DNA of 64,000 bases from Homarus americanus (lineage: Eukaryota; Arthropoda; Malacostraca; Decapoda; Nephropidae): positions 774,961 through 838,960 of the forward strand of contig NW_024735554.1 in assembly GCF_018991925.1 (NCBI RefSeq). The letters are read 5' to 3'. Made by a program: the position numbers and the translations under genes. The notes beneath the pieces were generated by a model. It was not told the DNA's origin. It was given only the letters and a program-made list of their open reading frames with translations, and made no database searches. The first letter of the stretch is position 1, and each line of letters starts with the position of its first letter. Below are positions 36,959 to 49,126 of the stretch, in pieces.

Positions 36959-38555
36959 CTGTGGCAACTAACATGGGATCTCGCTACTGTTCGTAGCTGG
37001 CAAGATTATCGCTCGAGTCCTCCTAAACAGATTTCTTCCTGAGGCGGAAAACTTCCCCCAAGAATCTCAATGTGGCTTTAGACCATCACGTGGCACCACT
37101 GACACGCTCTTTGCTGCCCGTCAGATGCAGGAAAAGTGAAGAGAACAGCGTCGTGACCTGTACATGGCTTTCATCGAATCGGTCAACAAGGAAGCCCTCT
37201 GGTGGACCCTCAGCCGTTTTGGCTACCCACCAAAATTCATCGCCATTGTGAGGCAACTCCACAATGGCATGAACGGCAGTGTCCTGCACAATGGCACCCA
37301 GTCTAAGTTTTTCCCCATCCAAATGGGGGTAATACAAGGATGTGTACTGGCACCAATTCTCTTTTCCATTTTCTTGGCTGCCTTTCTTACTCGTGTCAGT
37401 GCAAATTTAGCCGGCGGGGTGGACATCGAGTACCGGATGAAGGGTCTTTTCAATATGAGACGATTCCAGGTAGAAACAAAGGTGTCAGCGGCTTTCATTT
37501 CTAAGCTTCAGTATGCAGACGACCTCACCCTTGTCGCTCATACTGAACGTGACCTACAGGAGATCCGGAACAGTTATGCAGATGCGTATGCACACTTTGG
37601 CCTTGAGATGAATTTACATAATACTCAGTTTCTCTTTCAGCCTGCCCCTGGTTCAGCCACATCTCCACCATCCATCCAGCTTAACGGTATTACCCTTTCA
37701 AATGTTACCCACTTTCGGTATCTCGGCTCCCACCTGTCCATCACCACGGACATTGATGAAGATATTCAGCATCGGCTCAAATGTGCATCTCAAGCCTTTG
37801 GCAGACTCCGAAACGTGTCTTCAGTTATGGGGAGTTGAAATTATCTACAAAGTTATACATGTATCGAGCAGTAGTTCTCCCCGCCCTGCTATATGGCAGC
37901 GAGACATGGACCTCATGCAGGAGGCACATCAAGGCACTTGAAAACTTTCACCAGCGTATTCTACGTTCCATCTTCCGAGTTCGCTGGGAAGAGAAGAGAA
38001 CAAATACCAATGTTCTTGCTGACACCAACTGTAGAATCATCGAGGCTACCTTTATCCATGAGCAACAATGCTGGACTGGCCATGTTACCTGCATGGGCGA
38101 CAGTAGACTGCCAAAGCAGTTACTTTACAGTCACCTAATGAATAGTAAACATAACGTTGGCGGGCAACTGAAAAGGTATACGGATAGTCTTAAGACAAAC
38201 CTGAAAAGGTGCCAAATTGACTCCCTCACCTGGGAGCGATTACTCCACACCATAACGGCTGGAGGAGCACCACACAAGGTGTCAATACTTTTGAGTTAGT
38301 CCGACTGGATAACGAGGAAGACAAGCACCAACATCAGAAAGACGGTCATGCCTCCCCTCCCGCACTAGATGTAGCCCCCCACATGTGCAACATCTGTGAT
38401 CGACCCTGCCGGTCCCGTATCGGCCTCTTTAAATCACCACAGAACTCACTAATCTAGGTAGCATCCTTAATAATTCATATCATTGTATCATAGCCGGATG
38501 ATCGTCATACTCGATTCCGGGTGACAGCAAAGTAGTAGTAGTAGTAGTAGTATGT
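36959..38555 (+). mobile_element. Family 1 LINE, 5'-truncated copy
   Basis: Starts within the reverse transcriptase (CTGTGGCAACTAACATGGG) and runs to the same 3' end as the copies at 1.6 and 9.6 kb, with TACTCGATTCCGGGTGACAG and a (TAG)n tail (about 38533-38551) followed by (GT)n. It is the least decayed copy here. 5' truncation is the usual result of incomplete target-primed reverse transcription. Confidence 0.88.
37164..38299 (+). pseudogene. LINE reverse transcriptase remnant, motif A deleted
   Basis: The frame from 37164 carries the RT palm and thumb with an intact motif C (LQYADDLTLVAH, YADD at 37512-37523) and GVIQGCVLAPILF. At about 37177 the text goes from FI directly to ESVNKEALWWT. 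The DLTKALD block with the first catalytic Asp, present in the copy at 40 kb, is missing. A frameshift near 37800-37835 separates the RT from the post-RT part (ALLYGSETWTSCRRHIKALE, 37781-38299). It cannot make active enzyme. Confidence 0.88.
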
Positions 38556-38578
38556 GTGTGTGTGTGTGTGTGTGTGTT
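38533..38578 (+). repeat. TAG tail followed by GT microsatellite
   Basis: LINE tail (TAG)n running into (TG)n, the same order as at 4136 and 39345. Confidence 0.9.
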
Positions 38579-38624
38579 ATTGTCGGAGGGGGCTGCGCCA
38601 GGCGTGAATGATCCTTAAAAAGTT

Positions 38625-39376
38625 TTAGTGAATTGAAAAATTCGATGATCTTGTGTTTCACATGCTTTATTTTTAAACCAGTCGTTCTTTAGATTGCAAA
38701 GTTCGCACTGGGCCACTGCTTTCTTCCTGCGAAAGGTATCAGCTTTGGTCTGAGACTGAGGATTGTTCTGCCAGTCAGTTAAAGCAGCACGTTTATCATC
38801 GACAAGTACATTGACTGCCGAGACATTTTCATGAAACCAGTCATGGTGTATTGTTTCGATCTGGCCGAGTGTCTCTCTGCAGGATTTTGTCATGACAGCG
38901 TCAAGAATATCCTATTCGGCACTGAGATTTGGCTTCTTGTTGTCGGTATGTTTATCAGCCCATGTTCGAGCTGCTCCCTGAAAGCATGTGCTATCGCTGG
39001 ATCCTCCAGGCGCTTAGTGTTAAAACCTCTTCTGGAGGCTTGCTGTCTTCGCCGTTTTGGGGCGACATGACAAACCTGGGAGAAGATTACTCCACATCGA
39101 AACGCTGGGAGCGCTACACGAGAAGGTGTCAATACTTTCGATTTAGCTCGACTGCAAACCAAGGCAGACAAGCGCCAACGCCGGAGAGACGCTGCCGCTG
39201 CCCCTCCGGCACTAGATGTAGCCCTCCACATGTGCAACATCTGTGTAAGACTCTGCCGGTCCCGTATCGGCCTCTTTAGTCACCTCAAAACCACCAATGA
39301 AGGTGACATCTCTAATAACTCATATCATTTTATCATTATTATGATTAGTAGTAGTAGGTGTGTGTGTGTGTGTGTA
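38625..39376 (+). mobile_element. Family 1 LINE copy with inverted 5' segment
   Basis: Positions 38625 to about 39068 read on the minus strand as the LINE linker (HVAPKRRRQQASRRGFNTKR; then MTKSCRETLGQIETIHHDW; then KNDWFKNKACE). From about 39070 to 39356 the plus strand carries the LINE 3' end (CRSRIGLFSHLKTT finger) with the TAG tail and GT run. The part between, most of the RT, is absent. A 5' piece inverted against a 3' piece with its tail is the signature of twin-primed LINE insertion. Confidence 0.82.
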
Positions 39377-40534
39377 TGAAACACAAAAACTTGCAGACCA
39401 GCACAAGATGCGCGAATTTTTCAATTCCATTAAAACATTTTATGGGCCAACTACTCTTGGCGCAGCCCCCCTCCTCTCATCTGACGGTAACTTAATAATA
39501 AAAGACGATGAAGGCCCCCTTCAGCACTGGAAGGAGCACTACCATTCATTGTTCAACAGAAACACCAATGGGAATGTCCTGACTACCCAGCAGGTCCCCC
39601 AGCATCCAGAGCTGACCCACCTTAGCTATCCCCCATCCCTGGATGAGGTAGTTACTGCCATCAAACATATGAAAAATAACAAAGCCTCAGGGCCTGATGG
39701 AATCCCCGTCGATGTGTATAAAGCAGGAGGACCTCTGCTTACCAGCCATCTCCACCCTCTTCTGCAGAATGTATGGGAAAAGGAGGAAATCCGCCAAGCT
39801 CTTAAAGACGCTTTCATAGAAGAACAAGGGAGACCGGTCAGACTATGGTAACTACCGTGGGATCTCGCTGCTCTCCGTAGCCTGATTCCTCCTAAACAGA
39901 CTCCTTCCTGTGGCATAAAACTTCCCCCCAGAATCTCAATTTGGTTTTAGACCATCACGGGGCACCACTGACATGATCTTTGCTGCCCGTCAGATACAGG
40001 AAAAGTGAAGAGAACAGCGTCGAGACCTGTACATGGCTCTCATCGACCTAACCAAGGCCTTAGACTCGGTCAACAGGGAAGCCCTCTGGTGGACCCTCAG
40101 CCGTTTTGGCTGCTCACCAAAATACATCGCCATTGTGAGGCAAGTCCACGATGGCATGAGCGGCAGTGTCCTGCACAACGGCATCCAGTCTGAGTTCTTC
40201 TCCATCCAAACAGGGGTTAAGCAAGGGTGTGTACTGACACCAACTCTCTTCCATTTTCTTGGCTGCCTTCATTACTTGTGCCAGCGCCAATTTAGCTGGC
40301 GGGGTGGACATCGAGTACTGGGTGATGGGGGGGGGGGTCTTTTCAACATAAGATGACTCCAGGCAAGAACAAAGGTGTTCACACTGAACACAACCTACAG
40401 GAGATCCCAAGCACCTACGCAGAGGCGTATGCGCACTTCGGCATTGAGGTGAATGTACATAAGACTCAGATTCTCTTTCAACTTGCCCCTGGTTCAGACA
40501 CACCTGCACCATCCATCCAGCTTAACGTTATTGG
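39377..40534 (+). mobile_element. Family 1 LINE fragment, both ends missing
   Basis: Starts in the linker (ETQKLADQHKMREFF) directly after a GT tract and ends abruptly at about 40534 (PSIQLNVI), where a minus-strand fragment of another LINE begins. It includes SGPDGIPVDVYKAGG, FGFRPSRGTTDM and LYMALIDLTKALDSVNREA. Confidence 0.85.
39384..40534 (+). pseudogene. LINE reverse transcriptase remnant, motif C deleted
   Basis: Frame one (39360-39851) covers the linker and fingers region (NKASGPDGIPVDVY). A later frame (40033-40356) has intact motif A (ALIDLTKALDSVNREALWW) and GVKQGCVLTPTLF. A run of G at about 40327-40338 and a deletion at about 40378 then remove the stretch that carries YADD in the 37-kb copy; reading resumes at about 40380 in HTEHNLQEIPSTYAEAYAHFG. 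It has the first catalytic box but not the second, the reverse of its neighbour. Confidence 0.85.
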
Positions 40535-40535
40535 A

Positions 40536-41200
40536 TGGTAGTTTGAGATAGTGATCTATCTCCCTTCTTGAAAATCGGTATCACATTCGTTATCCTACCA
40601 GGATTCTGGTACTACACTGATTTTTATTTACATGTTAAACAAGTTTGCTAAGGGCATACAAAGTTCTTTCTTACATTCCTTTGATACTCTGGCAAATATC
40701 TCGTCGGGACCTGGTGACTTATAGGTTTTGTTTATCTATTTGTTTACTAACATCGTTACTAGTCATTACTATCTCGCTTATTTTCTTTTCTTCACTACAT
40801 CTGTAGATAGTCGGTGTCTTGGGCATCATGTTTAAATTTTCGGTTGTGAAAATTGATGAAAAACATCTGTTCAGATTATTACTAATTTTCTCCGTCGTTA
40901 TCAGTCAGTTCACTGGTGTCTGTCTGTCTGTATTGGTCGAATCTTGTCTCAAGTTCTAGTTTGATACATTTGGAAGAATCCCTAAGGGTTTGACTTCGCC
41001 TCCCTTGCTGTCTTCAGTTCATTATTCCTCTTTGCTTTTCTTATCTTGGTCTTAATCTTACTGGCTAATACCATTAATAATCTCGGGGGTAAACTTCACC
41101 ACGATTTATTTTCCTACCTGTGGCCTTCCTTTGTCCAATAATTCTTGAAATAATTATTTATCCATTTAGGGTCATTGTTATTTGATGTGACTTTTGTGTC
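40536..41200 (-). pseudogene. Family 2 (CR1/Jockey-like) LINE fragment, minus strand
   Basis: Read from 41200 downward, the minus strand shows NNNDPKWINNYFKNYW, KFTPEII, and then SPGPDEIFARVSKECKKELC at about 40715-40650, continuing with VPESW. The SPGPD block is the start of reverse transcriptase in CR1/Jockey-type elements (usual form GPDGI..RVLKEC). Many stops and frameshifts are present. It abuts the family 1 fragment at 40535 without spacer. Confidence 0.7.
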
Positions 41201-41817
41201 AGGGGATTGGCTGCAATGACCGGGGCATAACGTCTTACAACGTCACCTCAGCCGGCTCCTCACGTAATTTAATGTCTGCGGCCCACCTTTAGAGCGCATT
41301 AGAGCCTGGAGGTAGCGAGTATTAAATGCTGCGAAAATTCCGAATCGGCTCCCACCCCCCATAGCACGAGTGCAGGGCACCACAGGCGGTGTCGCCGCGC
41401 TGGGTGGAAGGCGGGAGTAAGAGGCTGGGGCATAAGACATCATACGTGAATACAGACATTGTTTCACTGATTATTGACACTCGATCGCCTCGTCAAGGTT
41501 GAACATACTGTAAGTGTGCCCAATATTATTGTGATTATATTGCCACTGAGGCGATGTCCTAATAAACATGTCAGTATTGCGTTTCTCTCCTATAGGCGCG
41601 TGTCTCACGCCTTTTTGTTAAGTCGCCATCTTTTCGACCGCATGTTCCTTCTTCATGAATTATTTGTGACTAATTCTATCTCTGCTAGGCCACACCTGTT
41701 ATTTCCGTATACATAACAAACAGTGTGGACATGTTCAGGGATTATATGTGTGTTTTTGTGTACTTAGTCACAGGTGTATACGCCATTACCGCAAGAGTAA
41801 AGTTGGCTGTTGTGCTG
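41201..41817 (+). other. Unassigned stretch with a GC-rich island
   Basis: Positions 41215-41445 are clearly GC-richer than the surroundings and contain GGGGCATAACGTC and GGGGCATAAGAC at the two sides. I could not tie this to any family. Confidence 0.4.
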
Positions 41818-42211
41818 TACAGTCCCCTCTAAAAGTATCGTTAGCCATGGGGTCGAGGCTTTCCGAGCAATGGTACTCGGCCTGTTTCTGAACAGTTGGT
41901 ACTTCTACATCCTCTAGATTTGAGCATGAATGAGTAAATACATTTTCGAATGATGTGAATCCTCCGAGGCGTCAGATCATATTATTACATGACTAGGAAT
42001 GGATGTCTTAAATGGATACCCACACCATGCTGGTCATGAGCAGGATCTTACATCGAATGGAGTGAGGAATTATCTTTGCTCTTCACAACGAGGGTATACG
42101 TAACGCTGAGATAGCACGACGAACTGAGGAGAACGAACCCACAGTATCACGATGGGTTAGGCGCCATGAAACAACTGGTGCCACACTGACACAACCACAA
42201 ATGCCTTACTA
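41818..42211 (+). pseudogene. Tc1/mariner transposase relic (HTH part)
   Basis: TA followed by CAGTCCCCTCTAAAAGTATC (41818-41839) looks like a Tc1-type left end. From 42066 an open frame reads ALHNEGIRNAEIARRT and PTVSRWVRRHETTGA, the N-terminal helix-turn-helix DNA-binding part of Tc1/mariner transposases, then stops at 42209-42211. The catalytic domain and right end are missing. Role known from the family: binding the inverted ends. Confidence 0.7.
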
Positions 42212-43653
42212 GAAGTGTTGCCTGTAAGTCCCTTGATTTGAAACCTTAATTCGGTGCTAAACCAATGTAATTTACATTTCAGTAACACGGTAGATCTCAT
42301 ATAGACCGATATGTTGTATATTGCTGTAGCTGTTCACTCTTATATCAAGTACTATTTGCTTAGTCACTTCATAAATCAGACATGGCGTAAACAGCATGAG
42401 TAGGCATATTGTGAAACTCAGTATGAATGAAACTCCATTACTACTACGACGTCCGTTGTGAGGTCTGTCTCAGTCTCAGTTATGATGTTCCGAAACATTT
42501 ACATTAATGTATATTTCAGTGTTGCTTTAATCATCAGTTAGTGACTTGTTTATATTTGCTTTATTTCTTCCCAACACTAGACATACATTGATATAGCTTA
42601 ATGTATTTCTTGTTATATTGAAATATCTAGTATGCCATACAGAGAACGATTCCCTCCCAATCCTACCCCCATCTCCAGCTGTTGCTGATAGGGCGAGCAG
42701 GCATACCAACTTATTAAGATGCACTGGGGATCACATCAAAGCATTTCGTCTAGCGTTCCAAATTATAGCAACGGAAAATCTAACGATACTCTTTTGGGGG
42801 GAATACATCTGAGTTTCTGTCGCCAACGGGAGAAATCCCCGGTTACAGTTACTACATGTAGAAGAGAATCAGGAAAATATATGTATCCCTCCTGTTGCCA
42901 CGACAGATGGACAACTGTTTCCACTATAGTTCTCTGGTCACAACTCATAAAATTTGTATTCTTCTATTCAGATCAAGATTATACTGTGCATATGTGAAGT
43001 TCTGTGTAATACAATATTCAGTGTTTAAAAGAATGGGAGAACATAGTGGAGGAGATAATGGGGAATTACTATCACGTTCCTTCGACAAAGATTGAATTTA
43101 CCTTGACAAACCAAGTTACCGAGACGAGGTACTGAGGTCCCCCGCGGCCACGCCACCAGACCCAACCACAACAACAAGTGGCTTTTAGATGAAAATACCA
43201 ACTTCTACTGGCATTACACCCCTGCCGTCGTACCGCCAGTGTATCTACGTGAGGCTCATCCTGAGAAATATATGTTGATCTTACTTGTACAAAGTCTCTA
43301 TGACTGCTGGCTGTTGTCTTGGGCTGGTGAGAGAGTGAGGAGTTGTGGCGGTATACACCCTGTCAACTCCTTCCTCACCTAACATGGCCAGTCAGCCACT
43401 CACTCACACACACTCGACGAGCGTTTACAGTGAGCGACTGGAACTCACCGCGGCAGAAACTCAGAGTCAGCCGTAACTTCTCCGGGAATGTTAACTTTGT
43501 GAATGTGTGAGGCGGGCGGCCAGAGTCTTGCAGGAAGAGCGAGAAATAAACAAAGAGGAAGGCATCCACAACTCTCATCCACCATTTAAATTGTAGAAGC
43601 CTTGAGAAACTTGCGTAAACAACTACATGTAATATACTTTCAAGCAGGGCTAG

Positions 43654-43703
<50 letters not shown>

Positions 43704-43713
43704 GAGAGAGAGA
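43654..43713 (+). repeat. CA microsatellite followed by GA
   Basis: About 46 bases of (CA)n then GAGAGAGAGAGCGAGAG. Confidence 0.95.
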
Positions 43714-44391
43714 GCGAGAGGCAGTACGTGATGATACACTCCAGTTGGTGTTTTACACAGGCTGGTAAATCTATATTACGTACAACGTGATCGGTCATAC
43801 AGGAGAGTCAAATAATCAAGTAACAAACACTTCATAATATTCACAAACAGGATCGTTCAGAGTTTATCATTTTTTCGTGAGAGCTAATGTTACAAAGGTC
43901 TAGAAGTCTCTCTGTAAAGTTCTTCTGTACATTAATACTGGCGTCTTATGGCTGTAGAGAGATTTGGTTATGTAAGACTGGTGAATAAATAATTACCTGT
44001 ATATTCCAATGCGGACTTCAGATCGTGTTATCTTTAGTCTTTAACTTATTTTATTGTTTTTGATGGTGAGGGGGAAATAACAAAACAATCACAATAACAT
44101 CAGCAACTTAACGCTACATGATGGAGGTTGGTTAGTAAATAGTGTTCGGGTGGTTTATCTTAAGGTTGAATACGCTGTGGGAGGGAGGGGGTTAATCTTC
44201 ACGTTATCCAAGGTGAAATCAGAGACATCAACATTTGTGGTATTGAGGAGTGACATCATGAGGGTTCCCAGGCAGAGTAATAAATAGATTGTCTGGGTTC
44301 CTGGGCTGTATATATTGAGCTCTTAGTGATGATATCAGTTCTCTGTTTCCTGAATAGGCAGACCACTAGTGGATCTCACGTGTGTGGGATT

Positions 44392-44393
<2 letters not shown>

Positions 44394-44442
<49 letters not shown>

Positions 44443-44480
44443 TCTCTCTCTTTCTTTCTCTTTCTCTCTCTCTCTCTCCC
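44394..44480 (+). repeat. CT/TTTCTC polypyrimidine tract
   Basis: (CT)n of about 40 bases continuing into TTTCTCTTTCTCTC variants; about 85 bases of pure pyrimidine. Confidence 0.95.
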
Positions 44481-45693
44481 TGTAATTATTTCTCCGTTTT
44501 CTTTCACAACCACGACACAAATGGCTGCCATCCCACAAGAAGAAGACATCGAGGAGTAAACATTTTCTCCCTCATGTAATCATTATAGTTCAGCTCGAGT
44601 CAGAGTTTACTGCACCGCCACAACATCATGCTCCATAATGCTCCAGCTTTGGCCAGACTATGAGGCGCCTCAACATAATTATGGCCCACAAAGTCGAAGT
44701 AACTCGCGGGCAGCCAGCAGATTGCCCACAAGCATCCTTACAGATTGGTGTATTACCTGGTTGGATATTGAGCAGTATAATCCTTTTATGGCTGATTCAG
44801 GATCCTGTTAACAACTTTGGGTGAAAGAGATGGTTATTATAGCGTAATAATAACCGGGTACGCCTGGCCACGCACCCATCACTGATTAGATTAGAGGTTT
44901 ATAGAGAGTAACATAACTGAGGTAGTGTTACGCTAATCACATGTTGTGTTTACAGGTGAGGTTAGTGACGAGGGTGTGGCTGGACGTGTACCCGTCTTAC
45001 CTAGTTAGGCCGGGAGAGTAAAGTACCAATACAGGATAGTCATGAATTCTATCTCGTTCACCTCATGCCGTTAATCCCGTTAGTGTTCCTCGATCTTAAA
45101 ACCAGGATAGCGCAGAGGAGATCTTATCTGCGTGGATCCTGTACGTCATTTGTTTTTGTTTATCTTACTGCCATAAAGCGGGATTTTATACTGGAATACT
45201 ACTTTTGTTCTCATGGGATCTTGATGCTAGAAAAACAGGTTGACTAATGATCAGTGACGTACCATGACACTACATCGGTATACCTTGTTGATGTAGTGAA
45301 AGCTATAGACGAGGTGGCCAGCCATGTTCGCCGTCAAGTGACTTTGACCACGGTATATTGTCCTGCCTGTGGCCACAATACGCACCCTTTACACACATGT
45401 CAGCTCATATTAGGGCCGACATGGCACAGTGGACCAGCGAACACCACACGTACTGTACCTCATCCTCTGGGGGACTTGAAGTCGTATAGTGAATCACCAT
45501 GGTCAGTTATAGTGAGTCACCATGAACAGTTATAATAAGTCACGATGAACAGTTATAGTGACGTGTGGTACAGTGAGCATATCTGTTGTCTCAGTAATTC
45601 TACAAAAGTCATTATTGTTTAATGAAACCACGTCAAAACGCCATTGAGGATATATTCCCTCTAATATACAGGTAACTCCGATTCTTAAGACAG

Positions 45694-45792
45694 NNNNNNN
45701 NNNNNNNNNNNNNNNNNNNNNNNNNNNNNNNNNNNNNNNNNNNNNNNNNNNNNNNNNNNNNNNNNNNNNNNNNNNNNNNNNNNNNNNNNNNN
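45694..45792. other. Assembly gap (99 N)
   Basis: Ninety-nine N. The inner end of the right inverted-repeat arm begins about 175 bases later. Confidence 0.99.
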
Positions 45793-45965
45793 TGGTAATT
45801 CCACACCAATTAAAACTTAAATAACCCGCAATCTTGAAGTCTCAGAATCTTCGGGTAATCATTGTTCCGCTTTTACCTCCCTTACGCTTAACATCGTAAT
45901 AATCCACAAGACACAAACAAGACGACGGCGGGGGGGTGATGTTGTTCTCTGCCCAAGTACCTTAC

Positions 45966-45976
45966 CCCTCACCCCG

Positions 45977-46031
<55 letters not shown>

Positions 46032-49000
46032 AGACTCGGCTAAAATTGTATCAGCAAACTTGAGTAAACGAAGGAATATCGTTGTCAGAATCTCACAGTA
46101 GGAAAATACTTCATCTCTCAAGGACACAAGGCGGAGAATCCACCCAGAAAGAGAAACAGAACAGAAACTTTTGTAAACAGTTCCTCTGCATCGTCCCGGG
46201 ATGTAATTTATGGATTTGTGATTTAATTATAAGAATCCCTAAAGAAATTATGTCTTTTTGAAGGATTTGTTTCCCTTGTGATAAAAAGTGGTGTTGGAGA
46301 CGTGAATTTGGGGGCTTTTGTGAAGATATGAGTGGCAGGTCTTGAACAGTTACTTTTTCTCGACTCGTAAAAAAATGACAAAAAGATGACAGTGTCGGGG
46401 GATAATGATGTAAAGTTTGGAAACAACAGCTTGGAATCGAAATAAAAATATATGGGTTACATAAACAATCACGCCGGTGTATTTACACAACGACAACAAA
46501 AACAATAAAACTCACACAAACACAGTGAAAATAACTTCACACGAATGAATGAAAGATTAATTATCCAAATTTTATTGTTAAAAAATGATTATTGCAATAT
46601 GTATAACATGAAGACGTGACCTGTAAATATGGAATAAAATAGGTAAGAGTCTCTAAAGACGACGCCCATAAGCGGTACTTTATGATTAATATGATAAAGA
46701 ACTCTTACCTATCAACAGAAACAAAGAAAGAACTACAACAGACAAAAGACGTAAAACAACAACAACGGGAAATTAAATGAAAAAGGAAGAACAAAAACAA
46801 AAGTGTGAGATATTACTGTGAGAACGAAGGAAGCGAAATGCTGTGGCGAGAAGGACGGAGATATTGCCAGAAAAGTGAACGAGCAGCAGAACAAGAAGAC
46901 CCGCGCCTGGGTCCGAAGAGCTTGAGAGAAAACACAGAAAAAACGTGAGTGTCAGATTGAATAGATGAAATAAGATATTCCAAGGTATTCAGTTTCTGTT
47001 TCATATATTGCTAATTCCTCCTCGTATTTATCTTCTTCCGTCTTTCTTCATTAACCTCTTACAAGCACCTTTACATCTCCTTCATCACGTCTTATCTTAT
47101 AACTCTCATTCTCTTACACCTCTTTACACTTTCCTTCCCCCTCATTATCCACACATTCTTACGTTTTATCATCGACTTCTCTTTTTTACCTATTTTCTTT
47201 TCTTTTCTTTTCTTTTCTTATCACCTCTTAAAATCTTCATCACCTGTTATTTTTATTTCAAAGTCTCTAACTATAATTCCTTCCTTCTTTGTTAATTCCT
47301 CTTTCGGTTTTTCCTTTGTCTGTTCTTATTCCTTTTCCCTTCATCTATTGTAAAGTTCTTCCTTCCGTCCCTTCCTCCTTCCCTCCTACAGCTAGTACAC
47401 AGCCCTATCCTCCCTCCCTACCACAGCTATTATGCAACCCCTCCCTCCCTACCACAGCTATTATGCAACCCCTCCCTCCCTCCCTACCACAGCTATTATG
47501 CAACCCCTCCCTCCCTACCACAGCTATTATGCAACCCCTCCCTCCCTACCACAGCTATTACACAAACTCTCCCTCCCTACCACTGCTATTACACAATCTC
47601 TTCCTCCCTACCACAGCTATTATGCTACATCTCCCTCCCTACCACAGCTATTATGCTACATCTCCCTCCCTACCACAGCTACTATGTTACTCCCTCCTTC
47701 CTTACCACAGCTGTTATGTTACTCCTCCCTTCCTACCACAGCTATTACGCAATCCCTCCATATTCTCCAAACTTGGTATTGGGCTGAAGCATTGTCGTTC
47801 CTTGGCCAAGAAAACTAATCTCAAAATATACTTTGAAAAGTTCTTAGCCTTAAGGTTGGTGGGGCTTAAGTTTGGATTATTTTTCTTATGAAAACAACTT
47901 TGTATAAAACGCCAGTTTGAGAGTTGTCGACGAAGGAGATAGGAAACGGCCATCTCACCTGCTGCCACCATCCGTCACACACACTCACACCCATATTGTT
48001 ACGCCCACGCTATGCCAATCTAACCACGTGAACCCACGTTTACCAAAAGAGAAGATTAACTAACACTCTTATATACAATTACTTTACTAAAATGAAACAC
48101 AAAAGGAGGGCGAGGGGACGAGTCAAGCGCAAATTGGTCCACAGAACAGGCCATGTAGACCTGTGATTGGTCCAAAGGCTCGATTACGGTAATGAGCAGA
48201 GAGACGTCCAAACTCCAGCTTGTCCATGGCTTCCACAATAGACTTTCCACAATCAGACGACAAGGCGGTTCTCGAAGCCAGTTGACAAAAACAAACGAAC
48301 ACACACTCGTTGAGGCATGTTCACACCCTGCTTGCTCGTAACAACCACACATACACCTTTCTGAAATCGATTACTTAAATATGATCAGATCAAGTGTGTT
48401 TGTTAAATAATGAGTACAAGTGTTGTGTACGTCAGCTACCAGTGTACTACATATTGTCACTCTTGTTCTTGGAATCTAGTATAAATAATTAAATGTGATA
48501 TAGGAGTAACTAAGTTTGTCACACTAATATCACCATCAACAACAGATATACACACAATTGTTGAATGACCTAAATATAGCTTTTAATCACTTACTTGTTC
48601 TTACACATTAATACTCCCATTTTTTATCCCAAAACAGTATATTCGACAGACAGACACAGACATTTACACAAACCGACACAATCATGTTATATAACCCCAC
48701 TAGTCGTTACGTTAACTAATAACGAATGGGAGAAGGTAAAAGATAAAAGGTAATCATGTTGGTATATAGAATCACTTCATCTCGCTGCCAGTACCCGAGG
48801 CGTCGAGATATTATACCAGACTGATGTGACTTTCATCAATAACAACATCAGGTAATACTCTTACACCGGCCTTAGCTGTGTACGTGATGGTGGTGTTGTA
48901 GTGATGAGCGACTCTTAACACGAGCCGTCACCACCGACATGGCCATGAACATATCGGTGAGGACTTATATATATACTGTACCAGGAACTAACACAACGAA

Positions 49001-49126
49001 ACTCTTGCCATAGAGTTTATTGCTGTCTTGTCTTTTCGTTTAGTAAAAAGAAAACATATTAGTTACCACGTTGTGCTCACTAAGGTCAAAGGCAGTAGAG
49101 GATTAAATACTTTTATAATTACTGTA
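45966..49126 (-). repeat. Large inverted repeat, right arm
   Basis: Reverse complement of 23571-26720, from the (CA)n tract at 45970-46031 to ATAATTACTGTA at about 49126. The order of landmarks is exactly reversed: CA tract, MKQKLNTLEYL frame (46813-47004), TTTTC run, minisatellite (47385-47765), MVAAGEMAV frame, MCGCYEQ frame, short TA tract. Confidence 0.92.
47385..47765 (-). repeat. About 31-bp minisatellite, right arm
   Basis: Units contain CCCTCCCTACCACAGCTATTA, the complement of the left-arm array. It is longer than the left-arm array, so units were gained or lost. Long Pro-Tyr-rich open frames here are by-products. Confidence 0.9.

Larger units (their letters stand above)
42212..45693 (+). 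other. Non-coding stretch up to second gap
   Basis: Microsatellites are listed separately. About 45485-45560 holds three imperfect steps of GTCACCATGAACAGTTATA. The open frame at 45254-45535 contains CPACGHNTHPLHTC but no recognised domain. No gene is called. Confidence 0.55.

Noticed and set aside
41215..41445. GC-rich island as a promoter or rRNA piece
   Set aside because: No match to rRNA or snRNA sequence that I know and no downstream gene.
45254..45535. Possible zinc-binding protein (CPACGHNTHPLHTC)
   Set aside because: A single short motif in an isolated 93-codon frame, no recognised domain, and a short tandem repeat at its end.
47289..47891. 200-codon Pro/Tyr-rich frame
   Set aside because: Driven by the 31-bp minisatellite; the other arm carries a different repeat number, which alters the protein.
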